A stretch of DNA of 64,000 nucleotides, taken from positions 186,001 to 250,000 of the forward strand of contig NZ_JAKIRP010000011.1 of assembly GCF_021646545.1 (NCBI RefSeq), read 5' to 3'. The notes below the pieces were generated by a model. It had not been told where the DNA came from, did not search any database, and worked only from the letters and a program-made list of their open reading frames with translations. This document shows, one piece after another, positions 44,508 through 52,635 of this stretch. The DNA is from Chitinophaga filiformis (GTDB lineage: Bacteria; Bacteroidota; Bacteroidia; Chitinophagales; Chitinophagaceae). Every line of letters starts with the position of its first letter. The stretch's first letter is position 1. The translations under genes and the position numbers were made by a program.

Positions 44508-44549
44508 TCAGGAAGTACTCTGGCTGTTATGTCTTCTCAGGAAGTACTC
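44508..44549 (-). promoter_or_regulatory. Direct repeats upstream of the eCIS operon (candidate operator)
   Basis: TCAGGAAGTACTC occurs at 44508-44520 and again, base for base, at 44537-44549, 29 bp apart. Each contains the palindrome AGTACT. They lie within 60 nt of the start codon of the first eCIS gene. Binding of a regulator is inferred from position and exact repetition. Confidence 0.55.
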
Positions 44550-44831
44550 AGTAAACCTGGCGTTGCACAATGCTTTGCAGTGGCTAGTTTACGATGTTAT
44601 GTTGTGTATAAAACTTATCTATCGGCTTTTTTGTCCTCTTTAATCAGTTGTGTTTATTTAAACGAAAATCAAGGTATTAGGCGACTCTAAAGAACTAAGA
44701 TTTTCATATTGGGCACAATATAGTAGTTAAATGAAAACAATAAAATTTTTATTTAAATGAATATTTACCTATTTTTTATTAATTATTATCATTACTCTTG
44801 CCGCAAAGTTGTCCCGTAAATTTTAGCGTTT
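44550..44831. other. Divergent AT-rich control region, eCIS / GH18-like gene
   Basis: About 280 nt with very AT-rich stretches (44700-44800). A TAAATTTT box at 44817-44824 resembles the TAnnTTTG element but ends only 7 nt before the ATG at 44832. No exact promoter was found for the eCIS operon on the minus strand. No gene seen. Confidence 0.45.
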
Positions 44832-46937
44832 ATGTATTCCCTGGTCAGGACCATTTCTGGTTTCTTCTTTATCCTTATTATCTTTTTGTTTCTTAAAAAT
44901 GATGTTCACGCCAACAGAGTATATCCTTGTCCGTATGACACCGGCAGCGGAATAAAAACCATTAACTTACCCACCTTTCAGAAAGACACTACCGGAAGGG
45001 TTAAACTGTTGCAAAAGATCATTGCCGCATTAAAGTTCACTAAAAATGCCAGGGCAAGGGAACAACAGCGTGTAATCACCATCATCAGGACCGTCATGGC
45101 CGACTCCATGGTGGCCACTGCTGAAGACATTAAAAAGCTGAACGCAGAGTTATCGTTACAACAGAATCAGCACTTCGACTCCCTGCGTGCACTTATCAAT
45201 AATATTATTGCCAACCAGGCAAAAGACTCACTGCTCCCGCCAGATGAAACACCCGTAGTGCCACCTGCTCCCGTACCTGAAACAGATGTTGCGTCCCTTA
45301 TCAGTAAGATCATTCCCATCTTACAGCAAAAAGAAAAACAGGAAAGGAACAGCGAGGCGCAACAACAGCAACTGGTGGCGGTCCGTGCCTTATACGGACG
45401 AACGCCGGGCAAGATAGATACACTAAGATTAAGCGATACACTGGGAACAACCTATACAATCACGCTCGGACATAAAGCAAATGTAATAGGTATTCACCCC
45501 TATTGGATGACCGACAAATATCTCCAGTATAACTTCACCGCCCTGAGCGCGATTAACTTCTATGGCTATACTACTGAAAAAGATATTAAGGCAAGAGACA
45601 TACCTCCCGCTCCTTTGAACATGTTCAACCTGGCAGCGGCCGCAGGCAACAGCAGAATGTTCACTTACTACGAAAATGATCCCACTCATATTGACGCGCT
45701 CCTGAAAGATGAAGATGCACAGTTCCGTTGTATCGACTCACTGTTACCTTTATTACAACAGTACCAGGCAGACGGTATAAATATTTGGTTCAGTCAACTA
45801 AGCGCAAAGAGAAGAGATGCCTTCTCCCGTTTTGTGACTTTACTCTCCAATTATTTCCAGCATAATAGTCAGCAGCAATATAGTATCGCGGTGACCCTGC
45901 CGTCTAACGACGAGCAGTCGGCATATGACCTCAGAACACTCGATCCGCTGACCGACCACTTTCTGATAGACTTTACAAAAGCAAGCGGTACCCGCGCATG
46001 TGCATTATCTCCTATGAAAGGAGACGCCCGCCGCGCTATTGAACCGGTCATGTCCCGTTTTCTGAACCTGCAGATCGCACCCTCCAAATTCATACTGTTG
46101 CTCTCCTACTACGGAACGCAATGGAAGAAAAGCCCTACCGGCAAAGACATTTTCACCCGCTACGTCCCTTTCAGTGAAATCAAAAACAAATATCCCGGCG
46201 ACACTTCCGTCATCTATGACGAAGACGCAGTGGCTGCCTATATAGAAGAGAAAGATGCCAACGGCGAAGTAACTTCAGAAATATGGTTCGACGATGAAAA
46301 CACCCTCGACGTTAAATACGACTATGTGCTGAACAACGGACTGGGAGGTGTAGCTATCTGGCCCCTGGGTGCAGATGACGGTTATGGAGAGCTCTGGGAT
46401 GAACTGGCATATAAATTTATCAGTATAGATACCACCTTCATCGACACCATACAACTGGGACCACCTGTAATAGTAAGCGAGTCCTGGTGGACCCGTATGG
46501 TCAAAAAAGTCAGCCATGAAATGCTGACCCTGAAACTTCTGTTCACTGATCCCTGCCGCCTGGAAGCAGAAAAAGACAGGGACGATACCTTCTTTGCTTA
46601 CGTTACCCTCTTCTTCTTCATCTGCGCACTGCTCATCGGCTTCTTCTACGCATACAATGTACGGATGGTAGGTCCCGAGTGGCCATGGAGAAAAATAGTA
46701 TTACGTATACTGATCGCCTGGATACTGGTCACTGCCTTCTTTGGTATTGTAACACTCTTCCTGAACAGGGATGTTCCTTTCGGCATTACCCACACTTCTG
46801 GTACAGCAGCAACAGCCAAATGTGTAACGATCCCTATGCTGGACCTTCTGCTGATCTTCACCATAGGACTGCTGTTAGGCATGCTGATCATGCGCATCCT
46901 GATACGGCCATTGCTGTCAAAGAATGATAAACCCTGA
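44832..46937 (+). CDS. Membrane protein with a degenerate GH18-like barrel, divergent from the eCIS operon
   Basis: A 701-residue protein. A hydrophobic N terminus (FFFILIIFLFL) acts as signal or anchor. A helical, Gln-rich region follows to ~residue 205. A GH18-like TIM barrel spans ~216-560: VIGIHPYWM, YNFTALSAINFYGY, then the position of the catalytic DxxDxDxE motif reads QADGINIWFSQLS (about 310-322), keeping only one Asp and lacking the catalytic Glu; the last strand is GGVAIWPLGADDGYGELWDE. Three membrane helices end the protein (about 586-608, 620-643, 668-690). So it is likely a membrane-tethered, periplasm-facing glycan-binding or scaffolding protein without hydrolase activity. It shares a divergent region with the eCIS operon, and a linked role is an inference. 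Confidence 0.7.
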   Translation: MYSLVRTISGFFFILIIFLFLKNDVHANRVYPCPYDTGSGIKTINLPTFQKDTTGRVKLLQKIIAALKFTKNARAREQQRVITIIRTVMADSMVATAEDIKKLNAELSLQQNQHFDSLRALINNIIANQAKDSLLPPDETPVVPPAPVPETDVASLISKIIPILQQKEKQERNSEAQQQQLVAVRALYGRTPGKIDTLRLSDTLGTTYTITLGHKANVIGIHPYWMTDKYLQYNFTALSAINFYGYTTEKDIKARDIPPAPLNMFNLAAAAGNSRMFTYYENDPTHIDALLKDEDAQFRCIDSLLPLLQQYQADGINIWFSQLSAKRRDAFSRFVTLLSNYFQHNSQQQYSIAVTLPSNDEQSAYDLRTLDPLTDHFLIDFTKASGTRACALSPMKGDARRAIEPVMSRFLNLQIAPSKFILLLSYYGTQWKKSPTGKDIFTRYVPFSEIKNKYPGDTSVIYDEDAVAAYIEEKDANGEVTSEIWFDDENTLDVKYDYVLNNGLGGVAIWPLGADDGYGELWDELAYKFISIDTTFIDTIQLGPPVIVSESWWTRMVKKVSHEMLTLKLLFTDPCRLEAEKDRDDTFFAYVTLFFFICALLIGFFYAYNVRMVGPEWPWRKIVLRILIAWILVTAFFGIVTLFLNRDVPFGITHTSGTAATAKCVTIPMLDLLLIFTIGLLLGMLIMRILIRPLLSKNDKP

Positions 46938-47084
46938 TCATGTTCCCGGGTTAGCAGCCCTGGGCTATAATCACAGCGCTCCTAACGGAGCAGATCAGAG
47001 CGGATGATTGCGCATATTATGTATGTGCATTGAGGATTCCGTCAACTCTTCAATATGAAGAGGCTCATTCAATTTAATTGAAAG

Positions 47085-47262
47085 GCTGTTACTGCGGAGG
47101 TTTCAGGTGGAGACCCAAGGGCCTTATCCCTTGTAGCGTGTCAACACGCTTCACAGGGGTTCAATACCTATCCAACAGCCCAATACGACTGACAAAGCTA
47201 AATAGCACGACGCGAAAAGGGATACAGCCCGGGGTCCCACCTGAAACCGCGGCAAAAGCCAG
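47085..47262. repeat. Long imperfect inverted repeat element (possible structured RNA or MITE)
   Basis: The left arm from 47094 (GCGGAGGTTTCAGGTGGAGA, then CCCAAGGGCCTTATCCCTTG) is largely complementary to the right arm ending near 47253 (GGGATACAGCCCGGGGTCCC, then ACCTGAAACCGCGG), over about 45 nt with scattered mismatches. Within it are hairpins AAGGG/CCCTT (47117-47132) and AGCGTG/CACGCT (47135-47150), and GGCTGTT (47085-47091) pairs with AACAGCC (47174-47180). No ORF is convincing. It lies between the GH18-like gene and a minus-strand small gene. Confidence 0.6.
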
Positions 47263-47315
47263 GCAAAATTCAGCAGACAGCGGGCAAACCGCGACAAGCA
47301 ATAAACCCGGAATAA

Positions 47316-47615
47316 TCAGGGAAACATCTGCTTCGTCTTACTGATAATCTGCTGGATACGCTTCGCAAAAGTATCACAACACGGCTTGCTGTAATTATAG
47401 AGAACAACCTCCCCCTCCTCAGACCTGGATTCAATATTCATCTCTACCATGTGATCAGGATGATGACTGCAGGACTCATTACCGAACTGATTGGTAAGAT
47501 AAGCAGCTATTCTCTCCGCCTTTGAATTATTGTACCTGTTAGGCAGATTGTGAATATAGTCGGCCATGGTATTGTCCGGAACGAGCGTCCTTCTGATTGC
47601 GCGGAACTGGATCAT
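47316..47615 (-). CDS. Hypothetical cytosolic protein (99 aa)
   Basis: Start at ATG 47615 (MIQFRAIRRTLVPDN), because the longer frame adds an unconvincing segment and a promoter-like box lies just upstream of it. It contains DYIHNLPNRYNNSKAERIAA, and SCSHHPDHMVEMNIE with paired His and Cys that could bind metal, and ends with CCDTFAKRIQQIISKTKQ. I do not recognise the family. It stands alone, convergent with nothing close, and is preceded on its coding strand by the CAAAGGTA box (complement TACCTTTG). Confidence 0.6.
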   Translation of the reverse strand: MIQFRAIRRTLVPDNTMADYIHNLPNRYNNSKAERIAAYLTNQFGNESCSHHPDHMVEMNIESRSEEGEVVLYNYSKPCCDTFAKRIQQIISKTKQMFP

Positions 47616-47649
47616 AACAGTGAAAATTATTAATGGGGAAACGATGCTG

Positions 47650-47657
47650 CAAAGGTA
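47650..47657 (-). promoter_or_regulatory. Candidate -7 promoter box for the 99-aa gene
   Basis: TACCTTTG on the minus strand matches TAnnTTTG and lies 34 nt upstream of the start codon. The -33 element is not clear. Confidence 0.4.
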
Positions 47658-47791
47658 CGGATAAGCCGGCAATCCGGGCCGGATATTGTTTTTCCTCTCT
47701 GGTTTAGCGGATTCTGTTGTCCATATACCCGATTTTTTCCCGGATCCTGATACTTTCCGTAAATTTATGGCCTCAATTAAAAACCGAATTC

Positions 47792-48247
47792 ATGAAACAT
47801 CTAATTTTATTTCTTTTAATGGGAACTGCCGTTAGTGCCTACGCGCAGAAAGCTGATCAGCCGGTAACTGTACCTGCCCCGGTAACAAAAAGCTTCCAGC
47901 AACAGTATCCCAAGGCAACAGGTGTTAAATGGAAAATGAAAGACAACCAGTATAAAGCTGAGTTTGAAAAACACGATGTATGGTACGATGCCACTGGTAA
48001 GGTGGTAAAGCAGAAGGAAGATATTAAGGAAGCCGATCTGCCTGCTACTGTAAAACAGGCCGTTCAACAGCAGTTTGCCGGATATAAGATACATGACGCA
48101 GACAAGCATACTGAAGGATCAGCAGTTACCTACAAGCTGGAACTGAAGAACGACACTGAGAAAAGAGACGTAACCCTCAGTGCAGATGGTAAGGTGCAGA
48201 AGAACGAGCTGGATAAGGGTAAGAAAGACGGTAAGAAGAAGCAATAA
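47792..48247 (+). CDS. Periplasmic PepSY-like (BLIP-fold) protein
   Basis: A 151-residue protein with signal peptide LILFLLMGTAVSAYAQ; the start is ATG 47792, not the upstream in-frame ATG at 47717. The mature part has two PepSY-like units: FQQQYPKATGVKWKMKDNQY followed by KAEFEKHDVWYDATGKVVKQ, then AVQQQFAGYKIHDADKH and TYKLELKNDTEKRDVTLSAD. The tail is lysine-rich (KGKKDGKKKQ). Such proteins are common in Bacteroidota periplasm; a role as protease inhibitor or sensor is possible, but the function is unknown. Confidence 0.85.
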   Translation: MKHLILFLLMGTAVSAYAQKADQPVTVPAPVTKSFQQQYPKATGVKWKMKDNQYKAEFEKHDVWYDATGKVVKQKEDIKEADLPATVKQAVQQQFAGYKIHDADKHTEGSAVTYKLELKNDTEKRDVTLSADGKVQKNELDKGKKDGKKKQ

Positions 48248-48264
48248 CCATTCAGCGTATAAAT

Positions 48265-48310
48265 AAAAAGCAGCCGTTCCGCCAAAAAGTTCCCGGGCGG
48301 CTGCTTTTTT
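48265..48310. terminator. Bidirectional terminator between convergent genes
   Basis: The 12-bp stem AAAAAGCAGCCG (48265-48276) with CGGCTGCTTTTT (48298-48309) has A and T runs on both sides, so it can terminate both the PepSY gene and the LytTR gene, whose stop codon begins right after it. Confidence 0.88.
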
Positions 48311-49036
48311 CTATTCCTCCGGATTAAGTGATCCCCCTGAATATATCTTAAAGAAGTCCCTCTTATACACCTCCCCTATCGGAATTTCAGATTCACCAAC
48401 ATACACATTGCGATGGTCAAAGGAATCTACATAGTCTATGTTCACTACATATGACTTACTCACCCGTATGAAAAGATGTTGTGGCATCTTCTGATGAATA
48501 GTCTTTAAATTCATTGCAGTGATCAGCTTCTGACTACCTGTATAGATCACCACATAATCTTTCAGCCCTTCAATAAACTTCACATCCCTGAAGTTCAGCC
48601 TGTGAAACCTGCGATCTGATTTAATGATTAGGAACTCGCTTGTATTGGACTGGACGATGTTCTTTTCTGTCTCGTCAGAAAGTAGTCTTTTGTATGCTTC
48701 CGCTTTATTGATCGCTTTTTCAAGACGGGCCTTGTCTATAGGTTTCAACAAATAATCTATAGCATCCAGTTCATAACTTCTGAAAGCATATTGCGGATAG
48801 GCAGTCGTAAAAATAGTCAGTATCTGTTTCGGCAGTTGTGCGGCAAATTCCAGTCCTGTTACCATCGGCATTTCAATATCCAGGAAAATGAGGTCTGCCT
48901 CGTTGGCTTTCAGGAATTCCATCGCAGTAAGCGCATTGGAGAATACGCCCACCACCTCCACCTGTGACACCTCTCTGATCAGTTCCTGCATCTCCTCCCT
49001 TGCCAGTGGTTCATCATCTACAATAATGCATCTCAT
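48311..49036 (-). CDS. LytTR-family response regulator
   Basis: A 241-residue protein. The REC domain has acidic pair VDDEP, phospho-acceptor D53 (FLDIEMP) and the TTAY/K elements. The C-terminal LytTR DNA-binding domain has HRLNFRDVKFIEGLKDYVVI, MNLKTIHQKMPQHLFIRVSK, SYVVNIDYVDSF. It overlaps the kinase gene by 4 nt (ATGA type), so both are one unit. LytTR proteins bind two direct repeats one or two helical turns apart; such repeats are found at 50205-50237. Confidence 0.94.
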   Translation of the reverse strand: MRCIIVDDEPLAREEMQELIREVSQVEVVGVFSNALTAMEFLKANEADLIFLDIEMPMVTGLEFAAQLPKQILTIFTTAYPQYAFRSYELDAIDYLLKPIDKARLEKAINKAEAYKRLLSDETEKNIVQSNTSEFLIIKSDRRFHRLNFRDVKFIEGLKDYVVIYTGSQKLITAMNLKTIHQKMPQHLFIRVSKSYVVNIDYVDSFDHRNVYVGESEIPIGEVYKRDFFKIYSGGSLNPEE

Positions 49037-50094
49037 ATGGGTATAGTTAATGTGACAGTATGTTCTTTATCTGCAGCTGTGATCTCAAGGTCATAGCTAT
49101 CGCCGTATAACAGCTCAAGCCGCCTTTTAATATTGGCCAGACCCAGTCCGCTGTTCCTTTTGTCTGAAGACTTGAATTCAGGATCTTTTGAATTAATACA
49201 GCTGAAGTACAGTTTATCTTCTTTCACCTCTATCTGAACGTTTATGTACGATTCCGATCCGCTGATATTTACGCTATGCTTTACCGCGTTTTCCAGGAAG
49301 GTGGTAAACAGGTTGGGCGGTAAAGACACCCAGTTGAGTATGCGCGGAGGCGTCTCGCTGCAGATGTTAATGGTAAGATTATCTCTTCTGAGTTTTTCCA
49401 GAGATAAAAAGTTAGTCAGGAAATTGACCTCTGACTTTAGCAATGTCTTTTCGGCATTGTTCTCGTACAGCTGGTACCGCAGGAACTCGGACAACTTCAT
49501 GATCACAAGGTTAGCCTTCTCCGGATCTTTACGTATCAGGGCCTTAATGCCATTCAGCATATTAAAGAGGAAATGCGGATTGATCTGGTTCCGCAGTTCG
49601 TTCAACTCCATTGTCAGTGTAAGATTTCTCAGCTCGGCCATTCGCTCATTATCCCGCATCCACCGCTGGAACAGCTTTATCATTGTTGTGACCAGTACGA
49701 CACAGACCAATATGAGCGTTCCTTCATATATGCCTAATTTATCTTTGCTGTCTTGCATGGTATCCAAATGCGCGGCAGCGTCAAACATTCTCAATACCCG
49801 GGACATTGCCATACGACCGACCACAACCACTGTCAATAAGAGCGCCAGGTAAAGTATATACTGGCCCTTGAAGAAAAACCGCGGCACCAGCACATTCATA
49901 TTGACATAGCACATCAATATTAAGAAGACAGACACACAGAATAACCTGAAATACCTGTCTTCCCTTGATCCCTGGACCTCATTGGTAAAGGCGATCATAG
50001 TCAGGACTCCGAGCACTACCAGGGTGTGGCGTAATAACCGGTACCGGTCATCAATCATCAGGCGTATGATCCTATCATCATGCTTATGCTTCAT
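49033..50094 (-). CDS. LytS-type sensor histidine kinase (His_kinase family)
   Basis: A 353-residue kinase with four predicted membrane helices in the first 140 residues, in two pairs, and no large periplasmic domain. The His_kinase region contains LRNQINPHFLFNMLNGIKAL (H174 as phospho-acceptor), and the HATPase region has LPPNLFTTFLENAVKHSVNI and NSGLGLANIKRRLELLYG. It pairs with the LytTR regulator downstream. Proteins of this architecture often answer to membrane or carbon signals, but the ligand cannot be seen. Confidence 0.93.
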   Translation of the reverse strand: MKHKHDDRIIRLMIDDRYRLLRHTLVVLGVLTMIAFTNEVQGSREDRYFRLFCVSVFLILMCYVNMNVLVPRFFFKGQYILYLALLLTVVVVGRMAMSRVLRMFDAAAHLDTMQDSKDKLGIYEGTLILVCVVLVTTMIKLFQRWMRDNERMAELRNLTLTMELNELRNQINPHFLFNMLNGIKALIRKDPEKANLVIMKLSEFLRYQLYENNAEKTLLKSEVNFLTNFLSLEKLRRDNLTINICSETPPRILNWVSLPPNLFTTFLENAVKHSVNISGSESYINVQIEVKEDKLYFSCINSKDPEFKSSDKRNSGLGLANIKRRLELLYGDSYDLEITAADKEHTVTLTIPI

Positions 50095-50121
50095 ATTAGA
50101 TATTAAGAATTGAACTCAGTC

Positions 50122-50129
50122 CAAAGATA
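50122..50129 (-). promoter_or_regulatory. Candidate -7 promoter box of the LytS/LytTR operon
   Basis: TATCTTTG on the minus strand (CAAAGATA on the plus) matches TAnnTTTG and lies 27 nt before the start codon. No clear TTTG is found at the right distance upstream, which fits a promoter that needs an activator. Confidence 0.45.
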
Positions 50130-50179
50130 AAGCGATTCTATCCTGTGCTGGCGGGAAATTATACGAAACCCCTTCTCTC

Positions 50180-50237
50180 TTATACCAATTTTACTCATAA
50201 AAACTTTGGTATAAAATGTAAACCATTTGGTATAAAA
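50180..50237. promoter_or_regulatory. Candidate LytTR binding sites (12-bp direct repeats 21 bp apart)
   Basis: TTTGGTATAAAA occurs at 50205-50216 and identically at 50226-50237, exactly 21 bp apart, i.e. two helical turns. An inverted copy of the core (TTATACCAA) is at 50180-50188. The site lies between the LytS/LytTR operon and the divergent DUF6268 gene. Two direct repeats two turns apart are the known site layout of LytTR regulators such as AgrA; assigning it to this regulator is inference. Confidence 0.65.
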
Positions 50238-50356
50238 ACGAAAAACCGGGTCTGCATTATCCCTTCCTTTGTGCTGCAATCAATAGCTGATCTCCGCCAG
50301 CCACTATTGATGCAGCCAACTCCTCCTCATCTATAAACTGGATTTAAATATCGTAT

Positions 50357-51361
50357 ATGGACATTAAACAGAAAGTAGTAGTATCAGTATCCGGCTTACT
50401 GATCTTGTCGGTAGAATGTTTTTCGCAGCATCAAACACGGGATAGCCTGAATATGCCAAAACGTGTAGAAACCTATGCCGCAGACAAGTTTGCCGTTACC
50501 CGGCCGCTGAATGTCGAGTTTATTTATTCGGTCCCGTACAACTTCACCTCAGAGCAGCTGGGAAAAGCTTTACCGGAGAGTAAAGTGACCGGTTTTACGC
50601 AGTTAAAACTAAGCGCGAATTACAACTTTATAAAGAGAAAGACCTGGATGCTGGGGGCTTCTGCAGGCTACAGGCGAACGTCTATTGAAGCAGACATAAC
50701 GCGGCCTGCAGGAAGTATTAAAAACGTGAACGATGAGTTCCATTATATTTATTCATCGGTCAACTTCACCTATTTTTCTAAACTGTTCAATAAGCGGACC
50801 ATCTATACATCCAGCCTTTTAGTAGATGGTAGTGAACGGTATTTCGAAAGGGTAAAAGGACTGCTGACGGCCTCCATGATACTGACGGCCAACCAGCGCA
50901 CGAAATTGATCGTTGGGATACTCGTTAATATTGACCCAAGCGCACAGACGCCTTTCATGCCGACTATCGCATATGAGCATAAATTCAGCAATGGTTTCAG
51001 TGCAGATGTCGCCTTCCCCAGATACCTGTACCTCAGAAAACTGGTACACGAGAATGGAAGATTGTCTTTCGGTTCAGAGATCGACAGGTCCTCCTTTTAT
51101 CTCTATAATTTAGACAGTACGTCTCAAAAGTATGAGTACAGACAATTAGATCTTAATTCCGGGTTCGTTTACGAGCATATTCTGACAAAGTATCTGTTGC
51201 TTACTGTAAAAACAGGTATGAAAATGACGCCTACCGGGCGGATATTCCGGAAGGAAGATTCATTTGGGGACCCGGTATATAAAACCACGCCGGATCCGAC
51301 TTTCTATTTTAACATCGGTGTATCGTTCAATCCTTTCACATTGCTGGGAGCGAAAAAATAA
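50357..51361 (+). CDS. DUF6268-type outer-membrane protein
   Basis: A 334-residue protein with signal peptide (VVVSVSGLLILSVECFS) and many alternating beta strands: FIYSVPYNFTSEQLGKAL, FTQLKLSANYNFIKRKTWML, SAGYRRTSIEADI, YIYSSVNFTYFSKLFNK, ending TFYFNIGVSFNPFTLL. This pattern fits an outer-membrane barrel of the DUF6268 group. It begins 262 nt from the divergent LytS gene with the 21-bp repeats in between, so it is a likely target of that system. The role is unknown. Confidence 0.72.
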   Translation: MDIKQKVVVSVSGLLILSVECFSQHQTRDSLNMPKRVETYAADKFAVTRPLNVEFIYSVPYNFTSEQLGKALPESKVTGFTQLKLSANYNFIKRKTWMLGASAGYRRTSIEADITRPAGSIKNVNDEFHYIYSSVNFTYFSKLFNKRTIYTSSLLVDGSERYFERVKGLLTASMILTANQRTKLIVGILVNIDPSAQTPFMPTIAYEHKFSNGFSADVAFPRYLYLRKLVHENGRLSFGSEIDRSSFYLYNLDSTSQKYEYRQLDLNSGFVYEHILTKYLLLTVKTGMKMTPTGRIFRKEDSFGDPVYKTTPDPTFYFNIGVSFNPFTLLGAKK

Positions 51362-51379
51362 GATGTAATCAATCTTCTT

Positions 51380-51616
51380 ATGATCATGGTAAAAGTATTT
51401 AAGACAGACGTGCTATATGCGGAAGAGGTGAAGGTTGTCATCACTGATATCCTGCGGAGAGCTCCGGACCTGAAGGTGACTTTCGATCTGGAAGACGAAG
51501 ATAAGATCATGCGGATAGAAGGAGATTTCTTTAAGGCAGAAGACATATTTTTCTGCCTTAAAGAACAAGGGCATTGCTGTATTGAGTTACCTATTGACCT
51601 GCACCTAATTGGATAG
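51380..51616 (+). CDS. Small HMA-like ferredoxin-fold protein (78 aa)
   Basis: Reads MVKVFKTDVLYAEEVKVVIT, DLKVTFDLEDEDKIMRIEG, and ends LKEQGHCCIELPIDLH. The alternation of strands and helices and the opening V-FKT-V match small HMA-like proteins of Bacteroidota that lack the CxxC metal site in loop 1. Start is ATG 51380 or 51386. It lies 18 nt after the DUF6268 stop, so is likely co-transcribed. Its end overlaps the GH43 gene on the other strand by 26 nt. Confidence 0.68.
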   Translation: MIMVKVFKTDVLYAEEVKVVITDILRRAPDLKVTFDLEDEDKIMRIEGDFFKAEDIFFCLKEQGHCCIELPIDLHLIG

Positions 51617-52613
51617 GCACCGGCCATCCGGCGGCGTCCCATGTTATCTCCTCCAATAATAGTTTGGAACGTCCCCGGTCATGCGCATCATAACCATGCA
51701 GGAGCAGATAATCTTTGTTTGAGTCGGTAATGACAGCGTTATGCCCGGCGCCATACCAATTAACGCTGTCCCCTTGTATCACAAGGGTTCCCCCATCCAA
51801 TTGTAAGGGAATGCCCTGCCTGTCCAGGTAGGGCCCCTGCACTTTTTCACTTCTCCCTGCTACCACCTTATAAGTACTTTTCTCTGCGCGGCAGCAATAG
51901 TCGCGCGACACAAACAGGTAGTAATAGTTCCCTTTCCTGAAAATGAACGGCGCCTCTATAGCACCATTACCTGCTGCTGTATCGGGAGTAGCGAAATCCC
52001 TTGGTCTTCTGGCAATGGTATACCATTCCTGTGGCTCACTGACTGTTTGCAGGTCCCGGGTCATCTTCACCAGTTTGATGCCGTCCCAGAAGGAACCGAA
52101 CGACAGCCACGGTGTTCCGTTTTCATCAAAAACCAGGTTGGGATCAATGGCATTCCACATGTCACGACCGGGAACAGACTGTATCACCTTTCCCTTGTCT
52201 TCCCACTTATAGTCCGGTGATGCCCGGTCCAGTGTCTTATTGACAGCCAGTCCTATACAGGAAGTGTTTTTCCCGAATGCGGAGACAGCATAATACAAAT
52301 AATACTGCCCCTTATAAAAGCTGATATCAGGCGCCCAGATATGCCCTTTAAAGCCGGGAATAGCCTTTACTGCCCATTGAGGAGCGCTGCTGAATACCGG
52401 CTTCTCCTTACGCCAATGCTGCATGTCACGGGAGGAGAAAACGCTTATACCGTTCCCTGTACAGAACAGGTAATAAATGCCATTCTCCCGGATCATCACC
52501 GGATCGTGCACCGGCGTATTACGGGTGGTGAATTCCATTCCTGTGGGCACAGATTGTGCCCACATCGGGAACGGTACAACCAGTATCAACAATAGAAAGA
52601 CTAAACGTTTCAC
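51591..52613 (-). CDS. GH43 arabinanase / arabinosidase (secreted)
   Basis: A 340-residue five-bladed propeller enzyme with signal peptide (LVFLLLILVVPFPMWAQ). The three catalytic acids are in VHDPVMIRENGIYYLF (general base Asp), DMWNAIDPNLVFDENGTPW (pKa modulator Asp) and GNGAIEAPFIFRKGNYYYLF (general acid Glu). HIWAPDISFYKGQYYLYY is characteristic of arabinan-active GH43. It likely cuts alpha-1,5-arabinan chains in the periplasm or on the surface. It is the last gene of the arabinan locus, 22 nt after the GH51 gene. Confidence 0.92.
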   Translation of the reverse strand: MKRLVFLLLILVVPFPMWAQSVPTGMEFTTRNTPVHDPVMIRENGIYYLFCTGNGISVFSSRDMQHWRKEKPVFSSAPQWAVKAIPGFKGHIWAPDISFYKGQYYLYYAVSAFGKNTSCIGLAVNKTLDRASPDYKWEDKGKVIQSVPGRDMWNAIDPNLVFDENGTPWLSFGSFWDGIKLVKMTRDLQTVSEPQEWYTIARRPRDFATPDTAAGNGAIEAPFIFRKGNYYYLFVSRDYCCRAEKSTYKVVAGRSEKVQGPYLDRQGIPLQLDGGTLVIQGDSVNWYGAGHNAVITDSNKDYLLLHGYDAHDRGRSKLLLEEITWDAAGWPVPIQLGAGQ

Positions 52614-52635
52614 CAGCAGATATTTTTAATGACCA

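Noticed and set aside
47085..47180. Possible tRNA (acceptor-like GGCTGTT/AACAGCC, a CAAGGG/CCCTTG hairpin, a variable-arm-like AGCGTG/CACGCT, and GGTTCAATACC)
   Set aside because: The T stem has a mismatch and is followed by two extra bases before the acceptor strand, the anticodon loop is not seven nt, and the D arm also pairs with sequence 140 nt downstream. It fits better as part of the inverted-repeat element.
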